DNA of 64,000 bases from Acinetobacter sp. P8-3-8 (GTDB lineage: Bacteria > Pseudomonadota > Gammaproteobacteria > Pseudomonadales > Moraxellaceae), in NCBI RefSeq assembly GCF_000214135.1, contig NZ_AFIE01000002.1, positions 166,442 through 230,441 on the forward strand, read 5' to 3'. Below, in pieces: positions 36,962-51,994 of the stretch. The translations under genes and the position numbers were made by a program. Under the pieces are notes generated by a model. The model was not told the DNA's origin, ran no database searches, and was given only the letters and a program-made list of their open reading frames with translations. Position 1 is the first letter of the stretch; each line of letters opens with the position of its first letter.

Positions 36962-38098
36962 TTAGCGATGGGTATGAATCGACATGACGATACCAAAACT
37001 GGCCATTAAGGCAATCACCGCTGTTCCACCATAACTCATGAGTGGCAATGGATCGCCTGTTACTGGTAAGATTCCGCTGACCATTCCAGAGTTTACAAAT
37101 ACGTAGAAAAACAAAGACAAACCAATTGTTCCAGCCAACAATCGACCATAATTATGGAAACAATTTAAACTAATCACTAAACATCTAAAAATGATTGCGG
37201 TGTAGAGTACAAATAAAAAGAAAACACCAATAAACCCAAACTCTTCTGCATAGGTCGACATAATAAAGTCAGTATGATGTTCAGGCAGATAACCCAATTG
37301 TGATTGCGTTCCTTCCAGAAAACCACGTCCTGTCATACCGCCTGAACCAATGGCAATCTTGGATTGAATAATATTCCAACCTGCACCAAGTGCATCCGAC
37401 TCAGGATCAAATAAAGTCAAAATACGTTTCTTTTGATAAGCTTGCAGTACAAAAGTCCAAATCACAGGAAATGCGAGTGCCAATGCTCCCAAAGTACCAA
37501 TAATCAGCGTCCAAGACATTCCGCTCAAAAATAGTGCAAACACACCACCAATGATAATCCCGATGGCTAAATCGGGTTGTAATAATGCCAATACAAACGG
37601 CACCAGCATGATGACTAATGCAACAACAATATGCTTAAATTTAGGGGGTAATGGATTCCTAGAAAAATACCACGCCATCATCAAAGGCATTGCAAACTTC
37701 ATGAATTCACTAGGTTGCATACTTCCAATACCCGGAATCGTTAACCAACGCTTTGCACCTAAACGTACATCACCGATCAGTAAAACCAAAATCAGTAATA
37801 GAATGGCGATTAAATAAAACCACGGACTGATCGCTTGATAAACTTTAGGGGGAATTTGCGCACAAATAAATAATAAGACAAATCCTACACCGAAGCTGAT
37901 TCCTTGACGGATCACCATAGATACATCTTCTGAAGATGCGCTATACACCATCAACAAGCCAAGAATGGTGTTCAGAATTAAAAATCCAAGCAACCAAGGA
38001 TCTAAATGTAATTTATCCCATCTAGATACATTTTGATTAATGCTCATGCCATCTCGAACAGATTGGCGTAAAAACTTATACTGGGGTGCTGGCGTCAT
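36962..38098 (-). CDS. rodA: Rod shape-determining peptidoglycan polymerase RodA
   Basis: A 378-residue SEDS-family membrane glycosyltransferase that polymerises the side-wall peptidoglycan with PBP2. About ten transmembrane segments; family blocks include QPSEFMKFAMPL, GVFALFLSGM, TDFIMSTYAEEFGFIG and PLPLMSYGGTAVI. The first 25 residues are polar and cytoplasmic; an internal Met at residue 18 is another start. Usually paired with mrdA, which is absent here. A terminator follows. Confidence 0.9.
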   Translation of the reverse strand: MTPAPQYKFLRQSVRDGMSINQNVSRWDKLHLDPWLLGFLILNTILGLLMVYSASSEDVSMVIRQGISFGVGFVLLFICAQIPPKVYQAISPWFYLIAILLLILVLLIGDVRLGAKRWLTIPGIGSMQPSEFMKFAMPLMMAWYFSRNPLPPKFKHIVVALVIMLVPFVLALLQPDLAIGIIIGGVFALFLSGMSWTLIIGTLGALALAFPVIWTFVLQAYQKKRILTLFDPESDALGAGWNIIQSKIAIGSGGMTGRGFLEGTQSQLGYLPEHHTDFIMSTYAEEFGFIGVFFLFVLYTAIIFRCLVISLNCFHNYGRLLAGTIGLSLFFYVFVNSGMVSGILPVTGDPLPLMSYGGTAVIALMASFGIVMSIHTHR

Positions 38099-38198
38099 GG
38101 ATAAAATCTGTAGACATACTTATTTAAGTTAAAATAATCAGATAAATTTCAATTGAGAAAATCTATCAACGAATAATCGTTTTGATTTTACCTTATTT

Positions 38199-38918
38199 TT
38201 ATTGCTGTGACTGTAAAATCAATTTTGCTAATTCAAGATCATCGGGATAGGTTATTTTAATATTATCTGAACGCCCTATCACTACTTTGATTGGTTCATT
38301 AATATGTTCCAACGCACTTGCTTCATCGGTAATGACAATGTCATGCGCTAAAGCAGTTTCAATCGCAGATTTAAGTTTTGTAAAGCTTGAAATCTGTGGG
38401 GTCTGTGCTTGCCATAATTGATCACGATTGACTGTTTGATCAATCTGATTTTCAGCCACAACACGTTTAAGCGTATCACGTACAGGAATTGCCAATATTG
38501 CACTGGTCTGTTGATCAATCGCTGTATTGAGCAAATCGGTTAAACATTCTACTGTAACGCATGGTCGTGCTGCATCATGCACAAAGACTAAGTCGTCTGG
38601 ATCTGCACATTGTGAAAGGTAATTTAAAGCATTTAAAACGGAATGAACGCGTTCAGCACCACCAATACAAAAGTGAGCAAGCTTTTTATTGCTTAAATTG
38701 AGTGTTTGCGCGACATCATCTTGCTCACCAATGGCTAAAACATAGCCTGCAAGCGGCAATTGATTTAAACGGTCGATGGTATGTTCTAGTACTGTTTTAT
38801 TTTCAATGATTTGATATTGTTTAAGTTCTGTTTTAGAAAAACGACTCCCTGAACCAGCAGCAGGAATAATTGCCCATATTTTACGGTTGGTCTGGTGCAG
38901 GATTGTCATCGTCTTCAT
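38199..38918 (-). CDS. ispD: 2-C-methyl-D-erythritol 4-phosphate cytidylyltransferase
   Basis: Third enzyme of the MEP isoprenoid route; joins CTP to MEP. The 239-residue protein has the nucleotide loop PAAGSGSRFSKTELKQY at about residues 19-35, VHDAARPCV in the middle, and DEASALE near 200. The proline of the usual P-K-Q is replaced by Leu here (E-L-K-Q). The gene starts inside the end of ftsB (overlap of 38 bases); ATG 38909 is the other possible start. Confidence 0.9.
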   Translation of the reverse strand: MKTMTILHQTNRKIWAIIPAAGSGSRFSKTELKQYQIIENKTVLEHTIDRLNQLPLAGYVLAIGEQDDVAQTLNLSNKKLAHFCIGGAERVHSVLNALNYLSQCADPDDLVFVHDAARPCVTVECLTDLLNTAIDQQTSAILAIPVRDTLKRVVAENQIDQTVNRDQLWQAQTPQISSFTKLKSAIETALAHDIVITDEASALEHINEPIKVVIGRSDNIKITYPDDLELAKLILQSQQ

Positions 38919-39267
38919 TGGTTCTTAAATCAGCATTTGGATCTATATAGATAGGTTTGTAATGGGTACTGATGGTACTCATTTGTACAAAAGTTTCATG
39001 TGGCTTCACTAGACCGAGGTCTAAACGTGCATGTTCTTCAATGGCTTCTGCACCATTTTTTAGGTCATACACTTCCGCAGCGAGAATACGGTTTCTTTCT
39101 TTTAAGTCAGCATTGACTTCAGCTTGTTGCTGAATTTGCTGAACTAAAGCTTGATGAGGGAAATATCCGCCCTCACCAAACCAGAAGCGATACTGTAGGA
39201 TTGCGATGATCAATATCGCAATCACTAAGATCACTTTACTTGAAGTTGTTTTAAATACTTCTAACAT
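38881..39267 (-). CDS. ftsB: Cell-division protein FtsB
   Basis: A 128-residue divisome protein that links FtsL and FtsQ. A short cytoplasmic N-terminus and one transmembrane segment (residues 11-29) are followed by a coiled coil (EVNADLKERNRILAAEVYDL) and LGLVKPHETFV, family features. The C-terminal 30 residues are acidic and Pro-rich. It overlaps ispD by 38 bases. Confidence 0.9.
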   Translation of the reverse strand: MLEVFKTTSSKVILVIAILIIAILQYRFWFGEGGYFPHQALVQQIQQQAEVNADLKERNRILAAEVYDLKNGAEAIEEHARLDLGLVKPHETFVQMSTISTHYKPIYIDPNADLRTNEDDDNPAPDQP

Positions 39268-39580
39268 GCATTCGTGTCTTGTGTAACAGCATTAAATTAA
39301 GGTGCTAATATACATCAAATATTTTATGTAGAGAATGTTTTACTGTGGTAAATATGCAAATCGTGAACAATATGCAAGCTTACCTGTATTCGATTTTGTT
39401 TTCATAATATAAAAGCATAAGCATGCTAAACGATTTATTTGTATAATAATTTGGTTGAAAACAAAGAAGTATGCTTAATTCATTTTAACCCTTTATTTGC
39501 TGATAGTTCTGCTATTCATGTAAATTTGAAATAATGCTTAAGTCACTAACTTATAAAACAATAAAATCATAAACCCACAA
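39268..39580. other. Gap between ftsB and eno
   Basis: About 310 AT-rich bases hold no gene or RNA I can support. Since the genes on both sides point the same way, the ftsB-ispD promoter probably lies here. Confidence 0.4.
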
Positions 39581-39608
39581 AAAAACCACTCTTTTCAGAG
39601 TGGTTTTT
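39581..39608. terminator. Terminator of eno
   Basis: AAAAACCACTCT / AGAGTGGTTTTT around a 4-base loop, perfect, 25 bases after the eno stop codon. Confidence 0.9.
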
Positions 39609-39632
39609 TCAATCTAAATCAATAAATTAATA

Positions 39633-40940
<1,308 letters not shown>

Positions 40941-40966
40941 TTAAAAATAAGATGCCTCTAAAGGCA

Positions 40967-41824
<858 letters not shown>

Positions 41825-41853
41825 TTAAACTTCCTAGTTAAGTTGCTACACGC

Positions 41854-43638
<1,785 letters not shown>

Positions 43639-43722
43639 TTAGCTCTTGATAAGATGATTTTCAAATATCATTTTACTGTTATACTGCTACCATCTCTCTA
43701 ATATGTATTGTTTTGAGTAATT

Positions 43723-44172
43723 ATGAATAAGAAACTTTTAATTTGTGGTGCAATCGCGACTGTACTACTTGTATCTGCTTGTGTAAAAAAAGAAGCGCCT
43801 AAAGAAGATGAGCAAGAAGTTGAGACCACTCAAACTGCAGCATCTGAGCCTGCACAGTTCGAAAACCTACCAAGTGCTGAACAAAATGGCACTCAACAAG
43901 TTGAAGCACCTGCTCAACAAGTAGTGATTGAGCGTACTCAAACTGAAAATACGACCACTGAAATTCGTCGTGAAACACACGAAGCACATGCAACAACTCA
44001 AAATCAAGCAGCTGAAACTAAACCTGCTGAAGAGTCTAAGCCTGCTAAAGCTGAATCTGTGAAAGTAGAAACAAGCCAAGCTGCGCCTAAAGCAACAACT
44101 GGCGCTGCACAGTCAGAAGATGACGCTGTTGCTGCTGCGATTGCCGCTGCGACACCTGCTTTGAAAAATTAA
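43723..44172 (+). CDS. Ala/Glu/Thr-rich lipoprotein, hypothetical
   Basis: A 149-residue protein with a lipoprotein signal (lipobox LVSAC, modified Cys20). The mature part is low complexity: Glu, Thr, Ala, Gln, Lys with no hydrophobic core, so probably unfolded and extended in the periplasm, ending in an alanine-rich helix (DDAVAAAIAAATP). It could reach from membrane to wall, but no partner is known. Divergent from pyrG. Confidence 0.7.
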   Translation: MNKKLLICGAIATVLLVSACVKKEAPKEDEQEVETTQTAASEPAQFENLPSAEQNGTQQVEAPAQQVVIERTQTENTTTEIRRETHEAHATTQNQAAETKPAEESKPAKAESVKVETSQAAPKATTGAAQSEDDAVAAAIAAATPALKN

Positions 44173-44187
44173 TTTTAAATTTTTCAT

Positions 44188-44437
44188 AAAAAAACCAGTC
44201 ATGATTGACTAATGCTGATCAGTTAAGTCTTTTTAAATCCTCCCCCTTGCGGAGCATGCTCCTCACCTTTTTCAAAGGAGGGAGTATCAAGAATCTAAAA
44301 TTGTTTTAAATTCTCGATTGTTCCGCTCTTTTTCCTTGCGCCATAAATGGCTCAGGGTTAGGGGGAGATTCTTAGATGAGTAACTACTAAAGTACTCTTA
44401 ACTGACTGGCATTAAGTCATAATTGATTGGTTTTTTT
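44188..44437. mobile_element. MITE-like element with long imperfect inverted ends
   Basis: The left end (44188-44227, AAAAAAACCAGTCATGATTG onward) and the right end (44397-44437, reading ...AATTGATTGGTTTTTTT) are imperfect inverted repeats of about 40 bases. The interior holds two REP-family units in opposite orientation: CTCCCCCTTGCGGAGCATGC with CTCCTCACCTTTTTC, and, in reverse, CTTGCGCCATAAATGGCTCA with GGGTTAGGGGGAGA. The A and T runs at the ends also make it look like a terminator split by an insertion. No transposase is present. Confidence 0.5.
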
Positions 44438-44475
44438 AATCTATTCACCGATCAAACTGATGGTCAAACCAAAAG

Positions 44476-45555
44476 CTAATACTGCTTTAAAAAATCGGCA
44501 ATCAGTTTAGCGGCCCAAGATTTAGTATCCAAGCCCTCATAAAAACCACAATGACTACCTTTCTTGGTGGTTACCACCATAATATTATCCATATGCTGAA
44601 TCGTGTCTTTGTACGGTTCTAAATTCTTAATAGAACATACAGGATCATCTTCTGCATTTAAAATCATCAATGGAATTTTTACATTTTCAAATACGTAAAT
44701 CGGGTTAATGGCTTGATCATAACTTTGATAATCGGTAAAACCTGCCATTTCATAATAGGTGGTTTGAAACTCTTGTAAGGTCTTTGTCGTCAGCACTTTT
44801 TCAACTGAAGCAACAGCATTCCATGTGTTTTTATAGGGATAAACAAAAGCTTTGAATAGTTTTTGTGTCATCATTTTGCTATAAAAAGGATGAACATTTT
44901 CAAAACCCGTTTGCGTGTTATAACCTGGACACATCGCAAAAGCAGCTTTAAATGGCGTGTCTAGTCCCTGCTCACCTAAATAACGCACTAATAACCCTGT
45001 CCCCGCAGATGAACCAACCGCATACATATCAGATTGAGGAAAGACTTTTTCAATATGTTGAAGTTGTTCTTTTAAATCAGATGTTGATCCAAAGATCGAC
45101 ATTTGCGGAACTGGCATAGGTAAACCCGCATGACCGCGGCGTAAACACAATGCAATTCGCCAACCTGTATGTTCATGTAGGTCTTTGACCAATTCGCGCA
45201 TACTTTCAGGCGTACCTGTAATGGTATGCATCACCACAATCGTTGGCGTTTCTTTTGGTAAATCATAACCATACCAAGCAATTGCTGTCACACCACCATC
45301 TTGCATAGTGAGCTGTTCAATGCGGTCATATTCAAGCTTGACCGTCTTTTTCTTAATCACATCAAAATAGATTAAATGAATATGTTGATTACTCAACCAT
45401 GGTGTAGGTCTGTATTTCTGTCGTAATTGAGGGAGTTTATCGACCAAATCTTTAAGCTGCCCTTTTTGGTCATAGTACATTTTAGGGAGTTCTGCACCAG
45501 TGACTTGATCCAATACAGATTGAGCAAGCTGAGTGAGCTTATTGATGATTGACAT
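44476..45555 (-). CDS. Alpha/beta-hydrolase, YheT/ABHD-like
   Basis: A 359-residue hydrolase. The nucleophile elbow is GSSAGT, the acid lies in LNAEDDPVC, and the His is in GSHCGFYEG near the C-terminus; the long N-terminal region with WLSNQHIHLIYFD is typical of the YheT/ABHD1-3 group of esterases. No signal peptide, so cytoplasmic or peripheral. Stands alone; substrate unknown. Confidence 0.8.
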   Translation of the reverse strand: MSIINKLTQLAQSVLDQVTGAELPKMYYDQKGQLKDLVDKLPQLRQKYRPTPWLSNQHIHLIYFDVIKKKTVKLEYDRIEQLTMQDGGVTAIAWYGYDLPKETPTIVVMHTITGTPESMRELVKDLHEHTGWRIALCLRRGHAGLPMPVPQMSIFGSTSDLKEQLQHIEKVFPQSDMYAVGSSAGTGLLVRYLGEQGLDTPFKAAFAMCPGYNTQTGFENVHPFYSKMMTQKLFKAFVYPYKNTWNAVASVEKVLTTKTLQEFQTTYYEMAGFTDYQSYDQAINPIYVFENVKIPLMILNAEDDPVCSIKNLEPYKDTIQHMDNIMVVTTKKGSHCGFYEGLDTKSWAAKLIADFLKQY

Positions 45556-45711
45556 GATATAACTCTCTGTTCAATACATTTTAAAATGATTCAATTACAA
45601 CAATTTTATTATAACCCTGTATCAACAATAATGTGATACAAAGCATATTTCTAATGATAAAACATTCATCATTAGAAACATTTTTAAACCAAAACCCTTA
45701 TTTAGGCGTAA

Positions 45712-46121
45712 TTATTTAGTAGGCATAAATGCAGCCATACGTTGTCCCATTTGTGCTGCCAAAGCTTCCAAACCGCTTTTTGGACGTAACATCACTTCAA
45801 AATCAACAATTTTACCTTGCTCATTAAAACGAATCATATCAATCCCTTTTAATTTCTTTTCTCCCACATTGGCAGAAAACTCTAGTACCACACTTTGCTG
45901 GTCTTCTGTATAAAACTCACGGTGATAGGTAAAATTTTCAAAAATTTGGATCACATTGCTCAAAATAAAAAATACAACTTGTTTACCTTCATATGCGTTA
46001 TAAGCCACAGGTGAACGAAAACCACTTCGTCCGCCAGTAACTCATTCAGAATGCCCATATCACGGCTTTCTATCATCGTGTGCCATTTTTCTAGTGAAGC
46101 TTTTGTATTGATGTAGCTCAT
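45712..46121 (-). pseudogene. SnoaL/NTF2-like protein gene, frameshifted
   Basis: The frame from ATG 46121 reads a 35-residue N-terminus (TKASLEKWHTMIESRDMG then LNELLADEVVF), then loses register; the next frame resumes AYNAYEGKQVVFFILSNV and runs to 45712. On the minus strand the junction is GTTTTCGTTCACC, where one more T would give VVFRSPVAYNAYEGKQ. The missing base is in a short A run on the plus strand (46018-46021). Repaired, the product would be about 136 residues, normal for a SnoaL-like domain. A sequencing error is likely, as in prpC. Confidence 0.75.
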
Positions 46122-46169
46122 TTTTATATCCTTATTGAATCAAAATATTCACACCGAGATTAACGAAAT

Positions 46170-46411
46170 GAATGCTCCTTCTTCCTCAGGGATGAGGAAT
46201 ATAGTTCCGCAAGAGGATGAGGGGGAAATAAAACTTTAAAAAACATCTCCCTAACCCTGAGCCATATATGGCGTAAGATAAGTAAAGGAGAGGAAATTTG
46301 TATCTCAACTCATCATTTCATTCTAGGTACTCCTCCCTTTTTTAAAGGGAGGTTGGGAGGGATTTTATTTCAGAAAACCTCTCCCTAACCCTTTCCTACA
46401 AGGAGAAGGAA
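46170..46411. repeat. Cluster of REP-like repeats before fadH's end
   Basis: A non-coding stretch of about 320 bases holding several repeat units: TTCCTCAGGGATGAGGAA, GTTCCGCAAGAGGATGAGGG, ATCTCCCTAACCCTGAGCCA followed by TATATGGCG, CCTCCCTTTTTTAAAGGGAGG-like palindrome (arms CCTCCCTT and AAGGGAGG), and CTCTCCCTAACCCTTTCCTA. The CTAACCCTGAGCCAT core recurs, reversed, inside the element at 44188-44437. No gene is supported. Confidence 0.6.
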
Positions 46412-46445
46412 TCCATTAAATTTTGGAGCGCATTTTCTTTACAAA

Positions 46446-48530
<2,085 letters not shown>

Positions 48531-48533
48531 TTA

Positions 48534-48549
48534 ATGCAACAAGTTGCAT
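48534..48549. promoter_or_regulatory. PadR-type operator candidate, site 1
   Basis: ATGCAACAAGTTGCAT, near-perfect palindrome, one base different from site 2 (48583-48598). It sits 64 bases before the fadH start, in the divergent promoter region. Confidence 0.65.
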
Positions 48550-48582
48550 AGTTTTTATATTTATAATCGAGATTTGATTTTT

Positions 48583-48598
48583 ATGCAACATGTTGCAT
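48583..48598. promoter_or_regulatory. PadR-type operator candidate, site 2
   Basis: Perfect palindrome ATGCAACATGTTGCAT. Centre-to-centre distance from site 1 is 49 bases. It lies 40 bases ahead of the padR start. Confidence 0.7.
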
Positions 48599-48638
48599 AA
48601 TGACTGCACATCCATTTTATTTGCGAAATATAACGAAA

Positions 48639-49190
48639 ATGTCATTAGCCCATGTTTTATTGACAAGTTTGATTGAAAAGCCAAGTACAGGTTTTGAATT
48701 AGCTCGCCGTTTTGATCGCTCAATGGGTTTCTTTTGGAATGCAACACACCAACAGATTTATCGTGAACTCAATGGTATGCAAAAAAAAGGTTGGATCTCG
48801 ACTTTAGAAGATCAAGCCGATACAGGTCGTAAGAAAACCTATCAAGTTGAACAACTTGGGCGCATTGAATTAACAGAATGGCTGGTCAAGCAAGGACAAC
48901 CTGCCCAACTACGTGAAGAAATTATGGTGCGTTTACGTGTAGAAGCTCAACTCGGTGGTAATTCTGTGTTACCAGAATTAGAGCGGCACTTAGAATTGCA
49001 TCGTGAAAATTTAAAACTATATCAACAGATTTTTGCCAAAGATTTTGCACATACAGATGACCAAGACCGTACTTTATATATTCATAAAATGATTTTACAA
49101 TTGGGAATAGACTTAGAAAATGGTTGGATCAATTGGCTAAAACAAGTCATTTCTCAACTTAAAATATTTGAAAATCAAGAGAATACATAA
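48639..49190 (+). CDS. PadR-family regulator
   Basis: A 183-residue PadR-like repressor. Its N-terminal winged helix (residues 1-85) has TGFELARRFDRSMGFFW, QQIYRELNGMQKKGWI and the wing DTGRKKTYQVE; the C-terminal half is a helical dimerisation domain. I chose ATG 48639 as PadR proteins start just before this domain; an ATG at 48600 would run through the operator. The alpha/beta-hydrolase gene begins eight bases on. It likely controls fadH, itself and the hydrolase, through the twin palindromes. Confidence 0.85.
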   Translation: MSLAHVLLTSLIEKPSTGFELARRFDRSMGFFWNATHQQIYRELNGMQKKGWISTLEDQADTGRKKTYQVEQLGRIELTEWLVKQGQPAQLREEIMVRLRVEAQLGGNSVLPELERHLELHRENLKLYQQIFAKDFAHTDDQDRTLYIHKMILQLGIDLENGWINWLKQVISQLKIFENQENT

Positions 49191-49198
49191 GGTGCAAT

Positions 49199-50110
49199 AT
49201 GCCATATTACACAATGCCTGATGGTGAACATTTATTTGTTCGTGAAATCGGTCAAGGAGAACCTGTTCTTGTACTTTCAGGTTTAGGTATGCAAAGTTGG
49301 CAATGGCTTCCTTTCCTATTACCCAATATTAAACAATATAAATTCTATATCCCCGATTGGCGTGGCTTTGGCGGTTCGAATAACTGTAAAATTCCGCAAG
49401 ATCTGGATGCGATTCACAATCATTGGCGTGATGTAGAAAGTTTAATTCAACAGATTAATTTAAATGACTTTATTCTCATGGGTTATTCTATGGGTGCGAC
49501 CACTGCCATGCATGGTATGCAATATGGCAACTTACAGCATCAATTAAAAGCCTATTTACACATTGATCAAACACCTAAAATCCCGACTGACGATACATGG
49601 GAATTTGGATTATTTGGCAAAAAACATTCTAAATTTAAACGCTTACTTCAAGACTTCTCCGACTTGCTCCATCAAAATTCAAATTATCGTTTAGTTGATG
49701 ACTTACCGATTACACCAAGAACTGAATTGGTTCAAATGTGGGCAAATTTTATTAAATTGCAAGGTAGTAATAAAATCAGCCCTTTTATATTTAATTTGGC
49801 GTTAAAACATCCACAATTACAAAAATATTTACTGCCAATGAAACGTATGGATTATCTCACTTGGTATATCGATAATTATTTAAATCATGATGAAGATTAT
49901 CGTGAAGCGATTGCAAAATTGAACTGTCCGACGACCTTTTTTATTGGTGAAAAATCAACTTTGTACCCTGCAACAGGTCAAGTCCAAGTCTCTACAACTT
50001 TGAATCATGCAGAAAATGTTATTTTCAAACGATCAGGTCATACACCACTCATCACTGAACCTGTAAAATTTGGTCGTGAAATCTCTGCATTCTTAAATAA
50101 AGTAAGTTAA
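49199..50110 (+). CDS. Alpha/beta-hydrolase, co-transcribed with padR
   Basis: A 303-residue hydrolase. The nucleophile Ser is in MGYSMGATTA at about residue 100, and the His is in FKRSGHTPLI near the C-terminus. The gene is eight bases behind the padR gene and so is in the same transcript; this suggests a role with the fadH pathway, for example thioester or lactone hydrolysis, which is only inferred. Confidence 0.8.
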   Translation: MPYYTMPDGEHLFVREIGQGEPVLVLSGLGMQSWQWLPFLLPNIKQYKFYIPDWRGFGGSNNCKIPQDLDAIHNHWRDVESLIQQINLNDFILMGYSMGATTAMHGMQYGNLQHQLKAYLHIDQTPKIPTDDTWEFGLFGKKHSKFKRLLQDFSDLLHQNSNYRLVDDLPITPRTELVQMWANFIKLQGSNKISPFIFNLALKHPQLQKYLLPMKRMDYLTWYIDNYLNHDEDYREAIAKLNCPTTFFIGEKSTLYPATGQVQVSTTLNHAENVIFKRSGHTPLITEPVKFGREISAFLNKVS

Positions 50111-50550
50111 AAATTAAAGAAATTACATTAATTTTAACAATAGATGCATTCAAAAAATAAAAGGTGGCAGAAATTTAGCCACCTTTAGCATTTCAATAAC
50201 TGTCTAAAACACCTATATATCTAGGCATAAGCAGATTCAACACTTATTTATTCTAAAATTGACCTTTAGATTGCTCATCTATGACACATGTTCATCTATT
50301 GCCAGATCATTGCAGATTTAGTATTTTAATAAAAATGATAAAAAAATCACCAATTATTCCTATACAATTCTCACAATATGAAAATAAAAACAAGAATAAA
50401 AGTGCATACTTTTTTAGATGAATATGTTTTTAGCTGTATTTTTTTGTTCAAAATAAAAATACCTAAAATATTTAAACCTAAAATAACAAAAGTTTGAGAA
50501 TCCCTGCCATTTTCGAAACACAAGATTTATCACAACGATAAGGATATTTT
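50111..50550. other. Gap with terminator before the MHS transporter
   Basis: 440 bases without a gene. A terminator lies at 50160-50186. The rest is very AT-rich and probably carries the long upstream region of the transporter; I cannot pick out a regulator site. Confidence 0.5.
50160..50186. terminator. Terminator
   Basis: Perfect stem AAAGGTGGC / GCCACCTTT with a 9-base loop, 50 bases after the hydrolase gene. Confidence 0.8.
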
Positions 50551-51849
50551 ATGAGTGAAACACATAACTATCACCCACATGAAAAGCGTGATCGTGTCAT
50601 GGCAATTGTTGGGGCTGCTTCGGGGAATTTAGTCGAATGGTTTGATTTCTATATCTATGCCGCATTTGCAATCTATTTCACCCACGCTTTAACTGCACCC
50701 GATATGAGTGACGCCTCTAAAGCAATTTATGTATGGGGCGTTTTCGCTGCCAGTTTCTTTATGCGTCCTCTTGGTAGTTGGTTATTTGGATGGATTGGAG
50801 ATACCTATGGTCGTAAAAAATCCATGATTATTTCCATCACATTGATGGCCATCAGTTCATTTTTATTTGCAGCTCTACCTACTTATGAACAAGTTGGGAT
50901 GGCCGCTCCATTCTTATTACTTGCAGTTCGTTTACTTCAAGGGCTTTCTGTTGGTGGTGAATATGGCACAGTAGCAACTTATATGAGTGAGGTTGCACTC
51001 AAAGGACAGCGTGGTTTTTACTCTTCTTTTCAATATGTTACGTTATCAGGAGGTCAGCTTCTTGCCAGTGCCTTAGGCGTACTCATGTTGGCGTTGATGT
51101 CTAAAGAGCAATTGATGGATGGCGGATGGCGTATTCCTTTTATCGTAGGTGGGGTCGTTGCAATTTTATCGTTCTTTGCTCGTCGTCATTTAAAAGAAAC
51201 ACTGTCTGAAGATGAAAGTAAAAAAGAAGGTTCAGGAAGTTTAAAAGAGTTATTTAAACATAACTGGAAAACATTCCTTTTGGTTGTTGGTTATACCTCT
51301 GCTGGTTCACTTTGTTTCTACATCATTACCGTTTATTCAAAAACCTACATCACCAGTTTAGGTTTTGACGATAAAACGGTGGGTTATATGATGACCATTG
51401 CACTCTTTGTCTTTATGTGTGCTCAACCTTTATTCGGAATACTTTCAGATCGAATTGGACGCCGTGCATCCATGATGTTGTTTAGTATCACTTGTGCAAT
51501 TTTCATCTACCCTGTGATGGTTATTGCGATGCCGTACTTCCACAATTCGGCAGTGATTGTGACACTATTACTGATATTCCTTATGTTCTTACTTAGCTTC
51601 TATACTTCGATCAGCGGATTGGTTAAAGCAGAAATGTTCCCTCCGTATATTCGCGCCTTAGGTGTAGGTTTTGCTTATGCTGTGGGTAATGCAATATTTG
51701 GTGGTTCGGCGCCTGCGGTCGCATTAAAACTGAAAGACATAGGAATGGAAAATACATTTTTCGTTTATGTAATTGTGATGCTCATTATTTGTTTATTCTG
51801 TAGTATGCAGTTGCCAAAACAACCTAAATATCTACATCATGATCATTAA
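50551..51849 (+). CDS. MHS-family (KgtP-like) proton symporter
   Basis: A 432-residue major facilitator with 12 membrane segments, of the metabolite:H+ symporter group. Signatures are NLVEWFDFYIYAAFAIYF near the N-terminus, GWIGDTYGRKKSMI in the loop between TM2 and TM3, and RLLQGLSVGGEYGTVATYM. KgtP, citrate and shikimate carriers share these marks, so the substrate is a small organic acid or similar. The aspA gene is convergent. Start follows AAGGATATTTT. Confidence 0.85.
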   Translation: MSETHNYHPHEKRDRVMAIVGAASGNLVEWFDFYIYAAFAIYFTHALTAPDMSDASKAIYVWGVFAASFFMRPLGSWLFGWIGDTYGRKKSMIISITLMAISSFLFAALPTYEQVGMAAPFLLLAVRLLQGLSVGGEYGTVATYMSEVALKGQRGFYSSFQYVTLSGGQLLASALGVLMLALMSKEQLMDGGWRIPFIVGGVVAILSFFARRHLKETLSEDESKKEGSGSLKELFKHNWKTFLLVVGYTSAGSLCFYIITVYSKTYITSLGFDDKTVGYMMTIALFVFMCAQPLFGILSDRIGRRASMMLFSITCAIFIYPVMVIAMPYFHNSAVIVTLLLIFLMFLLSFYTSISGLVKAEMFPPYIRALGVGFAYAVGNAIFGGSAPAVALKLKDIGMENTFFVYVIVMLIICLFCSMQLPKQPKYLHHDH

Positions 51850-51883
51850 CGCCAACATATATTGCTCGTTATGATTTAAAACA

Positions 51884-51912
51884 ATAAAGGTCTGTTTATA
51901 CAGGCCTTTATT
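51884..51912 (+). terminator. Terminator of MHS transporter
   Basis: Stem AATAAAGGTCTG / CAGGCCTTTATT with a short loop, one mismatch. Confidence 0.7.
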
Positions 51913-51942
51913 ATGTAATACTTAAAATAATCTAAACAATAA

Positions 51943-51965
51943 AAACGACACCGAAGTGCCGTTTA
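51943..51965 (-). terminator. Terminator of aspA
   Basis: On the minus strand AAACGGCAC / GTGTCGTTT with a TTCG tetraloop then TTT; 30 bases after aspA. Confidence 0.75.
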
Positions 51966-51994
51966 AACATGTCTATTATTTTTAGCTAAAACAA

